From: Rodentibacter genomosp. 2 | GTDB lineage: Bacteria > Pseudomonadota > Gammaproteobacteria > Enterobacterales > Pasteurellaceae | DNA length: 58,719 nucleotides | Assembly (NCBI GenBank): GCA_001999425.1 | Contig: MLHP01000009.1 | Span: forward strand, 1-58,719 | Direction: 5' to 3' | Shown: piece by piece, positions 1 to 10,143 of the stretch | How positions within the stretch are numbered: the first letter of the stretch is position 1 | Layout of the letters: each line of letters starts with the position of its first letter | Position numbers and translations under genes: made by a program | The notes under the pieces: model-generated | Databases searched by the model: none | Told to the model about the DNA's origin: nothing | What the model saw: only the letters and a program-made list of their open reading frames with translations

Positions 1-19
1 CGTTGTTAAAGAGCAAAAA

Positions 20-96
20 TGGTCGGCGAGATAGGATTTGAACCTACGACCCACTGGTCCCAAACCAGTTGCGCTACCAAGCTGCGCTACTCGCCG
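20..96 (-). tRNA. tRNA-Pro (anticodon TGG)
   Basis: On the minus strand a full cloverleaf can be folded: acceptor CGGCGAG pairs with CTCGCCG, the anticodon loop is TTTGGGA with anticodon TGG, and the T-arm has GGTTCAAATCC. The CCA end is encoded (TGG at 20-22). First of three tRNAs in one minus-strand cluster. Confidence 0.96.
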
Positions 97-115
97 ATAA
101 AATCTTATAAAAAGA

Positions 116-192
116 TGGGGTGGCTAATGGGATTCGAACCCACGACAACTGGAATCACAATCCAGGGCTCTACCAACTGAGCTATAGCCACC
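116..192 (-). tRNA. tRNA-His (anticodon GTG)
   Basis: Minus-strand cloverleaf with anticodon loop TTGTGAT (GTG = His), T-arm GGTTCGAATCC and encoded CCA (TGG at 116-118). The extra 5' G at 192, opposite discriminator C, is the usual identity element of bacterial tRNA-His. Confidence 0.96.
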
Positions 193-212
193 ATTGAAGA
201 TTGCATTGACTC

Positions 213-289
<77 letters not shown>

Positions 290-312
290 GTTGCTGCGTC
301 GTTGCGGGGCGT

Positions 313-341
313 ATATTAATGATTTCAGAATACCTTGTCTA
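313..341 (-). promoter_or_regulatory. Predicted sigma-70 promoter of the tRNA cluster
   Basis: On the minus strand a TAGACA -35 and a TAATAT -10 are separated by 17 bp. A GC-rich discriminator (ACGCCCCGCA) follows, as is typical of stable-RNA promoters under stringent control. It points into the tRNA-Arg gene about 20 bp away. Assigned by motif only. Confidence 0.5.
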
Positions 342-449
342 GCACTTTTTTGTAATTTTTTTTTGAAAGATAATTTTTTGTGCAATTTGCACAGATTTTA
401 TAAATTTTCTGTTTATATTTTAGTTTTAAATAAACGAAAAAGAATAAAT

Positions 450-1514
450 TTATCCTTTATTTCTTCTCGCTCTACGCTTTGTTCTTCTTATCCAGCGGGT
501 TATTTTCCATGCTTTTGTAATCGAATAAGCATAAAGAAAAAATAAAATAATAAAGCCAATAAACATTATCCATTCATTTACATAATACACTTCTCCTAAA
601 ATTCCAATTGCAGCACAAACCGCAGCAAAAAATGTAATCAACAAAAATGCCTGACGAGAGTTTAAACCTGCACGTACCATCAAGTGATGAACATGTAATC
701 GGTCGGGACGAAAAGGGCTTTTCCCTTTGCGTAAACGGCGATAGATGATAGATACCATATCAATCAATGGAATCGCAATAATCCAAAGTGCAGTTACAGG
801 ATTCATCGGATGACCTTTACCTTGCGTACTTAGAAGCAAAATCCAAATAATCGTAAAGCCAATTAATGTACTCCCTGCATCCCCCATAAACACCTTATAT
901 TTTGCCCCTAACGGAATCCCCAGGTTTAACATGAGGTAAGGTAACATTGCAGCAATCAAAGCAAAACTCCAATGCGCCATATCTATTTGCCCATCACGAA
1001 ACATTAAAATACCAATTGCCGCAAAAGAGACACAGGACAAACCACCAAGCAAACCATCAATACCGTCAATCATATTAAAAGCATTAATAATTGCAATGGT
1101 TGCAAACACTGTAATAACCAATCCGATAGATCCAAGCGTTAATTGGAAAGGCCCTAAAATTTGCCCAAAATGATCAAGATAGACATTCCCTAAATCAATC
1201 ATCAAAATAGCCAATAAAGATTGAATTCCTGCCCGTAGAAATGGGCTAATATCAAAACGATCGTCTAAAATACCAATCGCAAGCAATATAAAAATACTAA
1301 ATAAGTATAAATAAGGAAGACGAAGTTGATCCCACTCCATTAAGTAATAACATAGGTTTCCCATAAAAAGGGATACACCGCCAATTAATGGAATTGCGCC
1401 TTGGTGACGTTTGCGATAATTCGGTTTATCGACTAAACCGATTTTATTCGCGATAGGGCGCATTACCATTAAGGTCAGAAATGCGCCAAGAAAAGTAACA
1501 ATAAGACTTAACAT
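450..1514 (-). CDS. wecA: Undecaprenyl-phosphate GlcNAc-1-phosphate transferase WecA (Rfe)
   Basis: A polytopic inner-membrane enzyme that moves GlcNAc-1-phosphate from UDP-GlcNAc to undecaprenyl phosphate, the first lipid-linked step for enterobacterial-type surface glycans. About 354 residues with some 10-11 hydrophobic helices. Family hallmarks are visible: the aspartates of LDDRFD, the NAFNMIDGIDG loop and the HVHHLMVR histidine motif in the last cytoplasmic loop. The C-terminus is very basic (RRTKRRARRNKG). The start at 1514 is preferred over an upstream ATG at 1583 because AAAGG lies 8 bp before it and the protein then begins MLSLIV like its relatives. It is divergent from hemL. Confidence 0.93.
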   Translation of the reverse strand: MLSLIVTFLGAFLTLMVMRPIANKIGLVDKPNYRKRHQGAIPLIGGVSLFMGNLCYYLMEWDQLRLPYLYLFSIFILLAIGILDDRFDISPFLRAGIQSLLAILMIDLGNVYLDHFGQILGPFQLTLGSIGLVITVFATIAIINAFNMIDGIDGLLGGLSCVSFAAIGILMFRDGQIDMAHWSFALIAAMLPYLMLNLGIPLGAKYKVFMGDAGSTLIGFTIIWILLLSTQGKGHPMNPVTALWIIAIPLIDMVSIIYRRLRKGKSPFRPDRLHVHHLMVRAGLNSRQAFLLITFFAAVCAAIGILGEVYYVNEWIMFIGFIILFFLYAYSITKAWKITRWIRRTKRRARRNKG

Positions 1515-1576
1515 AGATTGACCTTTATAATTTTTGTAAAGGATAACATAAGGAAAATTTAGCAAGAAAGATATTT

Positions 1577-1605
1577 TTAACAATGCCTGTATTTTTCAGT
1601 ACAAT
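1577..1605 (+). promoter_or_regulatory. Predicted sigma-70 promoter of hemL
   Basis: TTAACA (1577-1582), a 17-bp spacer and TACAAT (1600-1605) precede the hemL ATG at 1637 by about 30 bp. It overlaps an in-frame upstream ATG (1583), which argues that translation starts at 1637. Motif-based call. Confidence 0.55.
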
Positions 1606-1636
1606 AGCAGCACTTTTTTATACTCAAGGAAAAACA

Positions 1637-2920
1637 ATGACAAATTCAACCGCACTTTTTTCTCGTGCACAACAAATTATTCCCGGTGGCGTCAATTCTC
1701 CTGTTCGAGCCTTTAAAGGAGTAGGAGGAACACCGGTATTTATTCAGAAAGCACAAGGTGCTTATATTTATAATACGGATAATAAACAATATATTGACTA
1801 TGTTGGCTCTTGGGGGCCTATGATTCTAGGGCATAACCATCCCACTATTTTAAATGCCGTATTGAAAGCGGCGGAAAACGGATTGAGTTTCGGCGCGCCA
1901 ACCCCTTCTGAAATTGATCTTGCCGAACTGGTTTGCACACTGATGCCCTCTATTGAAATGGTCAGAATGGTGAGTTCAGGCACTGAAGCCACAATGACCG
2001 CCATTCGTCTTGCCCGCGGCTATACCGGACGTGATAAAATTTTAAAATTTGAAGGCTGTTACCACGGTCATTCCGACTCACTTTTAGTAAAAGCCGGTTC
2101 CGGAGCACTAACATTGGGACAACCAAGTTCTCCCGGGGTTCCGGAAGATTTTGCTAAACATACGCTCACTGCGGAATACAATAATTTAGATTCTGTTAAG
2201 CAATTATTTGAACAATTTCCTGATAGCATTGCTTGCGTCATTATTGAACCCGTTGCAGGCAATATGAATTGTATCCCGCCGAAAGACGGTTTCTTGCAAG
2301 GATTACGTGAACTTTGCAACAAATATGGTGCACTTTTCATTATTGATGAAGTAATGACCGGTTTTCGCGTAGCGCTTGCCGGTGCGCAATCTTACTACGG
2401 TGTAATGCCGGATCTGACCACACTAGGTAAAGTCATTGGCGGAGGTATGCCGGTGGGGGCAGTAGGTGGAAAAAAAGCAGTGATGGAACACCTCGCACCA
2501 ACCGGTCCGGTTTACCAAGCTGGTACGCTTTCCGGCAATCCTATTGCCATGGCGGCAGGTTTAGCTTGCTTAAATGAATTAAAAAAAGCAGGAAATGAAC
2601 AAAAGCTCGCTGAAAAAACCGAAAAACTCTGTTTAGGTTTAAAAGCGTTGGCAGAAAAGTATAATGTGCCGTTCGTAGTGAATTATGTAGGCGGTATGTT
2701 CGGTATTTTCTTTACCGATCAAAAAGAAGTAACCTCTTATGCCGAGGTCATGAAATGTGATACGGAAAAATTCAAAATTTTCTTCCATAAGATGCTGGAT
2801 TTAGGTGTATATCTTGCCCCTTCAGCATTTGAAGCCGGCTTTATGTCCTTAGCACATACCGATGAAGATATTGCCAAAACGCTGGAAGCAGCCGATATTG
2901 CCTTCAGATCCCTCGCTTAA
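1637..2920 (+). CDS. hemL: Glutamate-1-semialdehyde 2,1-aminomutase
   Basis: A PLP- or PMP-dependent cytosolic enzyme that converts glutamate-1-semialdehyde to 5-aminolevulinate in the C5 haem pathway. The protein is 427 residues, the normal length. It carries the class III aminotransferase signature around [11 protein letters not shown] and the PLP lysine in [14 protein letters not shown], with an [15 protein letters not shown] helix near residue 120. The ATG at 1637 is chosen because AAGGA lies 7 bp upstream and the promoter overlaps the earlier ATG. It is a single gene closed by a USS hairpin terminator. Haem synthesis from glutamate suggests the organism is not a strict haemin auxotroph, provided the other hem genes are present. 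Confidence 0.96.
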   Translation: MTNSTALFSRAQQIIPGGVNSPVRAFKGVGGTPVFIQKAQGAYIYNTDNKQYIDYVGSWGPMILGHNHPTILNAVLKAAENGLSFGAPTPSEIDLAELVCTLMPSIEMVRMVSSGTEATMTAIRLARGYTGRDKILKFEGCYHGHSDSLLVKAGSGALTLGQPSSPGVPEDFAKHTLTAEYNNLDSVKQLFEQFPDSIACVIIEPVAGNMNCIPPKDGFLQGLRELCNKYGALFIIDEVMTGFRVALAGAQSYYGVMPDLTTLGKVIGGGMPVGAVGGKKAVMEHLAPTGPVYQAGTLSGNPIAMAAGLACLNELKKAGNEQKLAEKTEKLCLGLKALAEKYNVPFVVNYVGGMFGIFFTDQKEVTSYAEVMKCDTEKFKIFFHKMLDLGVYLAPSAFEAGFMSLAHTDEDIAKTLEAADIAFRSLA

Positions 2921-2924
2921 TTCA

Positions 2925-2958
2925 TAAAAAAGTGCGGTTAAAATTGACCGCACTTTTT
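2925..2958 (+). terminator. USS-pair terminator between hemL and glnD
   Basis: Inverted uptake signals AAAAAAGTGCGGT and ACCGCACTTTTT flank an 8-nt loop and give T-tracts in both directions. It can therefore end both hemL (plus) and the convergent glnD (minus). Confidence 0.85.
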
Positions 2959-2960
2959 CT

Positions 2961-5546
2961 TTAGATCCGCCGCTCAATTACTTCACGTAAATGCCTTCTC
3001 TCCTCCAAAGTTAAAGCTTTATTCGTATGATTTCTCAAAATAAAGAAATCCTCTACTTTTTCACCTACGGTCGTAATTTTTGCATTGAATAAAGTTAAAT
3101 GAAGATCATTAAATATTTGACTGATTTCCGCCAATAAGCCCGGTTTATCTAACGCAACCAGTTCCATTTCGGTATGTTCCGTTTTACTTTCGTGTAAAAA
3201 ACGCACTTCTGTTTTCACCGTAAAATGCTGTAATTGGCGATTTGGCAAGATTCTGGGTTGTTGATACTTATCGCTTTGCAATACTTGAATGAGCGCATTT
3301 TCTAATTCCCGACGACGATCAAATTTTACTAACTCCCCATTAAGCTCCGTAATAATAAAGCTATCAAACACATAACCATCTTGTGCCGTGATAATTTGAG
3401 CATCGTGAATACTGAATTTTTTCGCCCCAATTGTACTGACTACTTTATTAAATAACTGTGCTTGATCTCGGCAATAAATGAAAACCTCCGTTCCCCCAAA
3501 AGAAAAGCGATTTGTGACTTTAACCAATAAGTTACCGGAAAAATTTACCAATAATGCGGAATGCCCGGCGATTTGTTTTGCGCTATTGCGTAGAAAATAT
3601 TCATCAGGGCAACGTGTCCATAATTGATGAATTTTTTCTTGCGACACAGTTGGAAAATCAGCTTGTAAAATAGCCATAGCTAAACAGCGATTCTCTTCCA
3701 ATTTTTCCGAGTAATCCAACTCCACCATACCTTGGTCAAATTGTTGTTTAGTCGAATCATATAAGGAAGAAAAAAGTGAGCGTTTCCAACTATTCCAAAG
3801 TGAACTATTGGTAGCACAAATATCCGCCACCGTAAGACAAGTTAAATAATCAAGTCTAACCTGATTTTGTACCGTTTCAGCAAAATTCATCACCACTTCG
3901 GGATCATAAATATCACGCCGCTGAGCGGTAATCGACATCAATAAATGAGCTTCCACCAACCAACTTAATGTATTGATTTCCCGCCGGTCAAATCCATGCA
4001 ATCGACCAAATTCAGCCACATCCGCCGCACCTAATAGAGCATGATCCCCGCCCCGCCCTTTTGCTATATCATGGAATAAGGCGGCAACATACAATAAAGT
4101 GCGGTCAGAAAGTCGGCTAAATATGCGATGGCAAATCGGGTGTTCCGTTTCGCTTTTAGGTAGCAAAAAACCTTCTAATTTTTGCATGACACGCAAGGTG
4201 TGTTCATCCACCGTATAAATGTGGAATAAATCAAATTGCATTAGTCCTTCAATTGCCTGCCATTGCGGAAGATAAGCGGTGATCACACCATACTGATGCA
4301 TTGGTACGAAAGCACGGGAAATGGCATTTTTCTGATTGAACAAACGCAAAAACTTTTCGCGCGCCGCGGGAATTTCGCACAATTTCTTCGATAATTGTTC
4401 AAGTGCAAGTTGTAATTTGCGTAGGGTTTCAGAATGAATCGTCGCTTGTTCAAATTGGGTCAAATAAAAAAACAGATCGAGAATACGCTCAGGCTGATGA
4501 AAAAATAAATCCGGTTTACGCAAACACAAGCGTTCATTTATCAAGTCAAAATCATCATCCAATTGATGAATAAAGACATCATAAGACGGAGATAAAAAAT
4601 GCTCACGATAATGTTGAATTAATATATTACTAATCAGCGAAATGCGGTGTAATGCTTGAAAAAAACGTTTCATCATTTTTTCTACACCTTGATTCCCCTC
4701 CCCTCTAAAACCCAGTAATTCACTGACTTTAATTTGTCGGTCAAACAGCAAACGGTTGTCATAGCGTTTTACAATCAAATGCAAGGCAAAGCGCACTTTA
4801 AAAAGAAAAGCCTGACTTTCTTGTAAGTGTAGGTATTCTTGCGGATAAATAAAACCACTTTGTAAAATCGCTTCTAAAGTTAGCGCCCCTGTATGGCGTA
4901 GAGCCACCCAATACAGTAAATGCAAATCCCGTAAACCTCCGGGGCTATATTTAATATCGGGTTCAAGATTATAAGCAGTATTATGATAACGTTGATAACG
5001 CTCGCTCTGCTCCTGCACTTTCGCATTAAAAAAGGCCTCTTTTGCCCAAAATTCATCACCTTTTACCAATTCACAAAGCGCTTCAAAGTGCTGTTGATTT
5101 CCAACGAGAAATCTTGCTTCCAGCAAATTTGTCGCAATCGTAATATCCGCTTTTCCTTCGCTTTCACATTGTGTTAGTGTACGCACTGAATGCCCCACTT
5201 CAAAGCCACAATCCCATAAAAACTGAACAAACTTTGCTACATTTTCTTTTTCATCAGGATTGAGTTCCCGTTCCGTCAAAATTAAAAAATCCAAATCGGA
5301 AAGCGGAAACATTTCCTTTCGCCCATAACCTCCCACAGCAATGAGTGAAAGATCCGCTTGCGTTGACAATCCCATTTCGTACCAAAGTTGTTTTAACAGT
5401 ACATCACAAAAATCACTGCGGTTTTCAACCAATTCAAAAATGGAATAATGTGAAAAATTATCCAGCTCAAATTGTTTTAAATTTTCTCGCTGAATTTTGA
5501 CCGCACTTGAGGTGAGCGGAGAGGAAAATAAGGCGGGAAAAAGCAT
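2961..5546 (-). CDS. glnD: Bifunctional uridylyltransferase/uridylyl-removing enzyme GlnD
   Basis: The nitrogen sensor that uridylylates PII when glutamine is low and removes UMP when it is high. It has 861 residues, close to the Haemophilus length. Domains in order: a nucleotidyltransferase near residues 70-95 ([19 protein letters not shown], with the catalytic aspartates), a helical domain, an HD phosphohydrolase around residue 490 ([14 protein letters not shown]), and two C-terminal ACT domains (near [12 protein letters not shown] and [16 protein letters not shown]) that bind glutamine. AAGGA stands 5 bp before the ATG. The upstream map gene has its own terminator, so glnD is probably transcribed separately. 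No disruption is seen. Confidence 0.96.
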   Translation of the reverse strand: MLFPALFSSPLTSSAVKIQRENLKQFELDNFSHYSIFELVENRSDFCDVLLKQLWYEMGLSTQADLSLIAVGGYGRKEMFPLSDLDFLILTERELNPDEKENVAKFVQFLWDCGFEVGHSVRTLTQCESEGKADITIATNLLEARFLVGNQQHFEALCELVKGDEFWAKEAFFNAKVQEQSERYQRYHNTAYNLEPDIKYSPGGLRDLHLLYWVALRHTGALTLEAILQSGFIYPQEYLHLQESQAFLFKVRFALHLIVKRYDNRLLFDRQIKVSELLGFRGEGNQGVEKMMKRFFQALHRISLISNILIQHYREHFLSPSYDVFIHQLDDDFDLINERLCLRKPDLFFHQPERILDLFFYLTQFEQATIHSETLRKLQLALEQLSKKLCEIPAAREKFLRLFNQKNAISRAFVPMHQYGVITAYLPQWQAIEGLMQFDLFHIYTVDEHTLRVMQKLEGFLLPKSETEHPICHRIFSRLSDRTLLYVAALFHDIAKGRGGDHALLGAADVAEFGRLHGFDRREINTLSWLVEAHLLMSITAQRRDIYDPEVVMNFAETVQNQVRLDYLTCLTVADICATNSSLWNSWKRSLFSSLYDSTKQQFDQGMVELDYSEKLEENRCLAMAILQADFPTVSQEKIHQLWTRCPDEYFLRNSAKQIAGHSALLVNFSGNLLVKVTNRFSFGGTEVFIYCRDQAQLFNKVVSTIGAKKFSIHDAQIITAQDGYVFDSFIITELNGELVKFDRRRELENALIQVLQSDKYQQPRILPNRQLQHFTVKTEVRFLHESKTEHTEMELVALDKPGLLAEISQIFNDLHLTLFNAKITTVGEKVEDFFILRNHTNKALTLEERRHLREVIERRI

Positions 5547-5560
5547 AGCATTCCTTAATA

Positions 5561-5584
5561 AAAAAGCCCAACAAGTGGGCTTTT
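5561..5584 (-). terminator. Rho-independent terminator of map
   Basis: On the minus strand AAAAGCCCA and TGGGCTTTT pair around a 5-nt loop and run into a T-tract. It lies between the map stop and the glnD start. Confidence 0.8.
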
Positions 5585-5592
5585 AAAAATAA

Positions 5593-6399
5593 TTACGCAT
5601 TCACCATAATACGTGAAATGCGCCCTTCGGCAATTTCTTCATCACGAATGGTCATAACTTCACAGCCGTTTTCCGTTACCACAAGCTGGTGTTCATATTG
5701 TGCCGAGTGACTTCGATCTTTGGTTTTAACAGTCCAACCGTCGCCCATTACCCGCACTTCTTTTTTACCGGCATTAATCATGGGTTCAATAGTAAATACC
5801 ATACCCGGTTTTAAAATCACACCGCCATCATCGGCATAATAATGTAAGACTTGCGGCTCACAATGAAACTCCGTGCCAATGCCATGACCACAATATTCGC
5901 GTACCACGCTAAAACCTTGACTTTCCGTATATTTTTGCACCGCTTTGCCAATTTCATTTAAACGAATGCCCGGTTTAACCGTACGTAATCCCATATAGAG
6001 CGCTTCTTGTGCCGCCTCCACCAGTTTTTTACTGCGTATATTGGTTTCACCGCCAACAATATACATTTTGGAGTTATCACCAAAATAACCGTCTTTAATC
6101 ACTGTGACATCAATGTTTACAATATCGCCGTTTTTCAATACCTTATCCGAACTGGGAATACCATGGCAAACCACCTCATTAATAGAAATACAGGTCGCTT
6201 TTGGAAAACCATGATAATTTAAGCAGGCAGGAATGACTTTTTGTTCGTTTACCATATATTCGTGACAAATGCGATCTAATTCTCCTGTTGTCACGCCGGC
6301 TTTCACATAAGGTTCAATCATCACCAACACGTCAGAAGCCAATTTGCAAGCTTCACGCAGTTTTATCACTTCTTTTTCGGTTCTTAATGGAATAGTCAT
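5593..6399 (-). CDS. map: Type I methionine aminopeptidase
   Basis: Removes the N-terminal methionine from nascent proteins in the cytosol. It has 268 residues, the usual size for type Ia. The five metal ligands are recognisable: two aspartates (IVNIDVTVIKDGYFGDNS), the histidine in GHGIGTEFHCEP, the glutamate in FTIEPMIN and the final glutamate in QYEHQLVVT. The catalytic histidine lies in VCHGIPS. A GAGG ribosome site precedes the ATG. It diverges from erpA over a 122-bp intergenic region with promoters on both strands. Confidence 0.97.
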   Translation of the reverse strand: MTIPLRTEKEVIKLREACKLASDVLVMIEPYVKAGVTTGELDRICHEYMVNEQKVIPACLNYHGFPKATCISINEVVCHGIPSSDKVLKNGDIVNIDVTVIKDGYFGDNSKMYIVGGETNIRSKKLVEAAQEALYMGLRTVKPGIRLNEIGKAVQKYTESQGFSVVREYCGHGIGTEFHCEPQVLHYYADDGGVILKPGMVFTIEPMINAGKKEVRVMGDGWTVKTKDRSHSAQYEHQLVVTENGCEVMTIRDEEIAEGRISRIMVNA

Positions 6400-6431
6400 T
6401 TTATTCCCTCACTTAATACAACGGGGTGCGG

Positions 6432-6440
6432 ATTATAGCA
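6432..6440 (-). promoter_or_regulatory. Extended -10 promoter of map
   Basis: On the minus strand TGCTATAAT is a perfect -10 with an extended TG element. No good -35 is seen 16-19 bp upstream, as is common for extended -10 promoters. The map ATG is about 33 bp downstream. Confidence 0.5.
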
Positions 6441-6458
6441 CGATTTCCGTGAAAAATC

Positions 6459-6487
6459 TTGAATGCATTAGTCGGTTATTGGATAAT
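6459..6487 (+). promoter_or_regulatory. Predicted sigma-70 promoter of erpA
   Basis: TTGAAT, a 17-bp spacer and GATAAT, ending 35 bp before the erpA ATG. I saw no convincing IscR box. The upstream in-frame ATG at 6459 lies within this promoter, which supports the start at 6522. Confidence 0.55.
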
Positions 6488-6521
6488 AGCCCAATTCAAA
6501 TTTAGGAAAGTGGAAAATATT

Positions 6522-6866
6522 ATGACAGATAATATTGCTGTGCCGCTAACATTTACCGATGCGGCAGCGAATAAAGTAAAAAGTTTAATTAGCGAGGAAG
6601 AAAATAGTGCCCTCAAACTTCGTGTGTATATCACCGGTGGTGGTTGCAGCGGTTTCCAATATGGTTTTACCTTTGATGAAAAAGTAAACGAGGGGGACTT
6701 AACCATTGAAAAATCCGGTGTTCAGCTTGTGATTGATCCGATGAGTTTACAATATTTAATCGGTGGTACGGTGGATTATATCGAAGGATTGGAAGGCTCC
6801 CGTTTCGTCGTAGATAATCCAAACGCCACCAGCACTTGCGGCTGTGGCTCGTCTTTTAGCATTTAA
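6522..6866 (+). CDS. erpA: Iron-sulfur cluster insertion protein ErpA
   Basis: An A-type carrier that hands [4Fe-4S] clusters to apo-enzymes. The 114-residue length equals that of E. coli ErpA. The three conserved cysteines are present: one in [11 protein letters not shown] and two in the C-terminal TCGCGSSF. An AGGAAAG stretch lies about 10 bp before the chosen ATG; a longer in-frame start at 6459 adds a tail that is not part of the family. yacL begins 1 nt after its stop and mrcB follows, so the three are probably co-transcribed. Confidence 0.95.
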   Translation: MTDNIAVPLTFTDAAANKVKSLISEEENSALKLRVYITGGGCSGFQYGFTFDEKVNEGDLTIEKSGVQLVIDPMSLQYLIGGTVDYIEGLEGSRFVVDNPNATSTCGCGSSFSI

Positions 6867-6867
6867 C

Positions 6868-7221
6868 ATGGATTTTCAATTTACCTCTCACCAAGGCAAT
6901 ATTTCAGCGAAATGCTCAATGGAACATATTGCTCTTGCAAACTGGTTTAATACTGAAGTGCGGTCAAATCCAACAGCGATTTTGACCGCACTTTCTACTG
7001 CACGGCAATTAACCGAAAACCAAGAAAAACGCTTAATCGGTGCGGAATACTCACTCTTTCTCAATGCTGACGAAGTAATGGTGCGTGCCAACAATCTTGT
7101 TATAGAATCCGATGCAATATTAGAAGATAATTTCCATTATTATGATGAAGAAAGTATCGCTTTTTGCGGTACACAAGATTTTATTCATTTTCTTGAAGCC
7201 TATATTGATTTTATCGAATAA
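6868..7221 (+). CDS. yacL: YacL family protein (UPF0231)
   Basis: A 117-residue protein of unknown function. It matches the small gamma-proteobacterial YacL/UPF0231 family: the EVMVRANNL segment, the YYDEES box and the CGTQDF box near the C-terminus line up with E. coli YacL as I remember it. It starts one base after erpA stops, with no evident ribosome site of its own, so translation is probably coupled to erpA. An upstream in-frame ATG at 6844 lies inside erpA and is less likely. It contains a complete pair of opposed uptake signals (about 6956-6990) inside the coding sequence. Confidence 0.85.
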   Translation: MDFQFTSHQGNISAKCSMEHIALANWFNTEVRSNPTAILTALSTARQLTENQEKRLIGAEYSLFLNADEVMVRANNLVIESDAILEDNFHYYDEESIAFCGTQDFIHFLEAYIDFIE

Positions 7222-7227
7222 CCCGCT

Positions 7228-9582
7228 ATGACCACAGAAAATCACGAACAAGAAGAAAATCAACAGACGAATCCAAGAAAACGTCGCGCTTTTAAGATGT
7301 TTCTACTCAAAGCCGGTTTCACAGCAACCGTCCTTGCAATATTTTATGGCGGTTATTTGGATTGGCAAATTCGTTCAAAAATGGATGGGCAAATTTGGCA
7401 TTTACCGGCCGAAGTATATAGCCGTATTGAACGTGTCAAAATCGCCGATAATCTTGCGTTTGATGAAGTCATTCGAATTTTGCTTGATAACGAATACCGT
7501 CAAACAACGATGGTTGCAGCACCGGGCGATTTTAAATTAGAAGATGACACTATCGTGGTTCTACGCCGTGCTTTCCCTTTCCCTGACAAACCTGAACCGC
7601 AACGGGTATTACGCCTACGTTTTAGCGACAATAAATTAAGCCGAATTGAAGATCTTGTCGCAGTACAAGCTATTGATGAATTTCGCCTTGCTCCTAAACT
7701 TATCGCGATGTTGGAATCAGACAACGAAGATCGTCTTGCGATTCCCCTACAAAATTACCCGCGTTTATTGATTGATGCGCTAATTTTGACTGAAGATCGC
7801 CGCTTTTATGATCATAACGGGATTAACCCGATTGGCATAATACGGGCGCTGATCGCCAATATTCGTGCCGGCCAAACCGTACAAGGCGGCAGCACATTAA
7901 CCCAACAATTAGTCAAAAACCTTTTTTTATCAAGCGAACGTACCATTACACGCAAAGCTAATGAAGCGTTAATGTCCCTCATTTTAGACTGGCGTTATAA
8001 CAAAAACCGTATCCTTGAAACCTACCTCAATGAAATTTACCTCGGGCAAAACGGTGATACCCAAATCCACGGTTTTGAACTTGCCAGCCAATTTTATTTC
8101 GGGCGTTCCATTCGTGAAATTAGCCTTGATCAAATTGCCTTACTAGTGGGCATGGTAAAAGGCCCTTCACTGTATAATCCTTGGCGTAACCCACAAAATG
8201 CCCTTGAACGCCGCAATGTGGTATTAAAATTAATGCTGGATCATCAAATGATCGGTGGCGAGCTTTATGAATTACTCAGTAAACGTCCGCTCGGTGTGCA
8301 AGCCAAAGGGCAAATTTCACGTAAATATCCGGCATTTATTCAAACCTTGCAAGCGAATCTACGTCACCAACTCGGCGAACACAAAACCTCAAGCCTATTG
8401 GGGGCACGTATTTTCAGCACAATGGATTTAAAACAACAAGCACAATCGGAACATGCCGTCGTCAATACCGTTTCTAAATTACAAGTACAGACGAAAAATC
8501 CTCATTTGGAAGGGGCAATGATTGTGGCGGATTACCGCAGCGGTGAAATTCGTGCTGTCGTCGGCGGTTTACAAACCCAATATGCCGGTTTCAACCGAGC
8601 ATTAATGGCAAAACGCCAAATTGGTTCATTGGTAAAACCGTCCATTTATTTGACCGCACTTTCCAATCCCGAACAATTCCGTTTGAACACGGCGATTAAT
8701 AACCAACCTATTACGATTAACATAAAAGGCAGCCCGCCTTGGCAACCGCGTAACTATGATCGTAAATATAGCGGTTCAGTGATGTTAATGGATGCGCTCG
8801 TCCGTTCACTAAATATTCCAACGGTGAATATTGGGATGAAAGTGGGTTTGAAAAATGTTATCGACACACAAAAAGTGATGGGTTGGGATAATGTAGCAAT
8901 CCCTAAAGTGCCAGCAATGTTGCTCGGTTCTTATACGATTTCACCTTATGATGTCACGAAACTTTATCAGACTATCGCCAACCAAGGCGGTAGGATTGAA
9001 TTAACCACGATAGACAGTATTACCGATCGTCAAGGTAATCTAATTTATCAGCATGATAAAACGCCCAAACAAGTGGTTCCACAAGAAGCGGCATTCCAAA
9101 CCTTATTTGCCATGCAACAAACAGTGGAACGCGGCACGGCACGTAGCCTACAAAATGATTACGCCGATCTTCGCCTTGCGGGGAAAACCGGCACAACAAA
9201 CGATGCACGTGATACTTGGTTTGTCGGCATTGACGGACGAAATGTCAGCACCATTTGGTTAGGGCGCGATGATAACGGCGAAACCAAACTCACCGGTGCC
9301 TCCGGTGCATTACAAATTTACAAAGACTATCTCAACCGTGTTTATATTGAAAAATTAAAACTGCAAAAGCCCACTGCAATAAAATGGGTTGGCATTAATC
9401 AATATGGCAGTTGGGATTGTGGCAGCAACCGAACGATTCCGGTGTGGGCAAATAAAGGGCAAAATTTTTGCTCATCTTCAACCATATCTACTTCTACCCC
9501 ATCAACGAATCAATCAGCTCCTCAAGGTAGCTTATGGGATGTGTTGGATAAAATCCCTACTGAAGAAGCAAAACCCGAATAA
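7228..9582 (+). CDS. mrcB: Penicillin-binding protein 1B (bifunctional peptidoglycan synthase)
   Basis: A class A PBP that polymerises lipid II and cross-links stem peptides at the inner membrane. It has 784 residues. A short basic cytoplasmic tail and one membrane helix (about residues 26-46) come first, then a UB2H-like region. The GT51 transglycosylase follows (EDRRFYDHNGI with the catalytic Glu, then GGSTLTQQLVKN), and then the transpeptidase with SLVK (active serine), SLN and KTGTT motifs. It starts 6 bp after yacL with a weak ribosome site. The C-terminus is a Ser/Thr-rich tail. I recall the same gene order in H. influenzae. Confidence 0.96.
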   Translation: MTTENHEQEENQQTNPRKRRAFKMFLLKAGFTATVLAIFYGGYLDWQIRSKMDGQIWHLPAEVYSRIERVKIADNLAFDEVIRILLDNEYRQTTMVAAPGDFKLEDDTIVVLRRAFPFPDKPEPQRVLRLRFSDNKLSRIEDLVAVQAIDEFRLAPKLIAMLESDNEDRLAIPLQNYPRLLIDALILTEDRRFYDHNGINPIGIIRALIANIRAGQTVQGGSTLTQQLVKNLFLSSERTITRKANEALMSLILDWRYNKNRILETYLNEIYLGQNGDTQIHGFELASQFYFGRSIREISLDQIALLVGMVKGPSLYNPWRNPQNALERRNVVLKLMLDHQMIGGELYELLSKRPLGVQAKGQISRKYPAFIQTLQANLRHQLGEHKTSSLLGARIFSTMDLKQQAQSEHAVVNTVSKLQVQTKNPHLEGAMIVADYRSGEIRAVVGGLQTQYAGFNRALMAKRQIGSLVKPSIYLTALSNPEQFRLNTAINNQPITINIKGSPPWQPRNYDRKYSGSVMLMDALVRSLNIPTVNIGMKVGLKNVIDTQKVMGWDNVAIPKVPAMLLGSYTISPYDVTKLYQTIANQGGRIELTTIDSITDRQGNLIYQHDKTPKQVVPQEAAFQTLFAMQQTVERGTARSLQNDYADLRLAGKTGTTNDARDTWFVGIDGRNVSTIWLGRDDNGETKLTGASGALQIYKDYLNRVYIEKLKLQKPTAIKWVGINQYGSWDCGSNRTIPVWANKGQNFCSSSTISTSTPSTNQSAPQGSLWDVLDKIPTEEAKPE

Positions 9583-9583
9583 C

Positions 9584-9614
9584 AAAAGTGCGGTTAATTT
9601 CAACCGCACTTTTA
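9584..9614 (+). terminator. USS-pair terminator of mrcB
   Basis: AAAAGTGCGGTT and AACCGCACTTTTA pair around a 6-nt loop just after the mrcB stop. Confidence 0.8.
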
Positions 9615-9632
9615 TTTCCCGTAACCCGAATA

Positions 9633-9658
9633 CAAAAAGCCCTCAAAAATTGAGGGCT
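9633..9658 (-). terminator. Terminator of rpsO
   Basis: On the minus strand AGCCCTCAA and TTGAGGGCT form a hairpin followed by TTTTTG, 26 bp after the rpsO stop. Confidence 0.8.
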
Positions 9659-9683
9659 AAATTGTTTTTTATCGTAATAAAAA

Positions 9684-9953
9684 TTAGCGACGTAAACCTA
9701 AACGTGCGATGGTGCTTTGGTATAACGCAAGATCCGTACGTTTTAAGTAGTCTAAAAGTTTACGACGACGAGAAACCATACGTAATAAACCACGACGACC
9801 ATGGTGGTCTTTTTTATGCTCTGCAAAGTGAGCTTGTAAGTGGTTGATTTGTGCAGTTAATAATGCGATTTGAACTTCGGAAGAACCGGTATCTTTCGCA
9901 TCACGACCAAATTCAGCAACGATTGCCGCTTTTTTTTCAGTACTTAGAGACAT
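9684..9953 (-). CDS. rpsO: 30S ribosomal protein S15
   Basis: A primary 16S rRNA-binding protein of the small-subunit platform. Its 89 residues are the normal length, with the S15 signature clearly readable ([34 protein letters not shown]). AGGAG lies 6 bp before the ATG. A strong promoter and a leader of about 70 nt precede it. In E. coli S15 represses its own translation through its leader. Whether this leader does the same cannot be judged here. Confidence 0.98.
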   Translation of the reverse strand: MSLSTEKKAAIVAEFGRDAKDTGSSEVQIALLTAQINHLQAHFAEHKKDHHGRRGLLRMVSRRRKLLDYLKRTDLALYQSTIARLGLRR

Positions 9954-10027
9954 TTTTTACTCCTAAAAGGTAGTGTTATTGATACATCATTCGCCGATCT
10001 CTAACTCAGCGATGACAAGGAAGTCGC

Positions 10028-10056
10028 ATTCTAGCAATGAAGTACGGTAAATACAA
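10028..10056 (-). promoter_or_regulatory. Predicted sigma-70 promoter of rpsO
   Basis: On the minus strand TTGTAT, a 17-bp spacer (ending TTGC) and TAGAAT. The -10 is about 75 bp before the rpsO ATG. Confidence 0.6.
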
Positions 10057-10143
10057 GGTTTATTCCCACAAAATGTGTTCAGTGCGGTTAAGATCAACCG
10101 ATTAAACCCTATCGTTGCGTTGCTTCTTAATAAATCCTTTTGG

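Noticed and set aside
9389-9847. A 152-codon frame crossing the mrcB end and the rpsO terminator region
   Set aside because: It overlaps mrcB, two terminators and rpsO on the other strand, and has no protein-like character.
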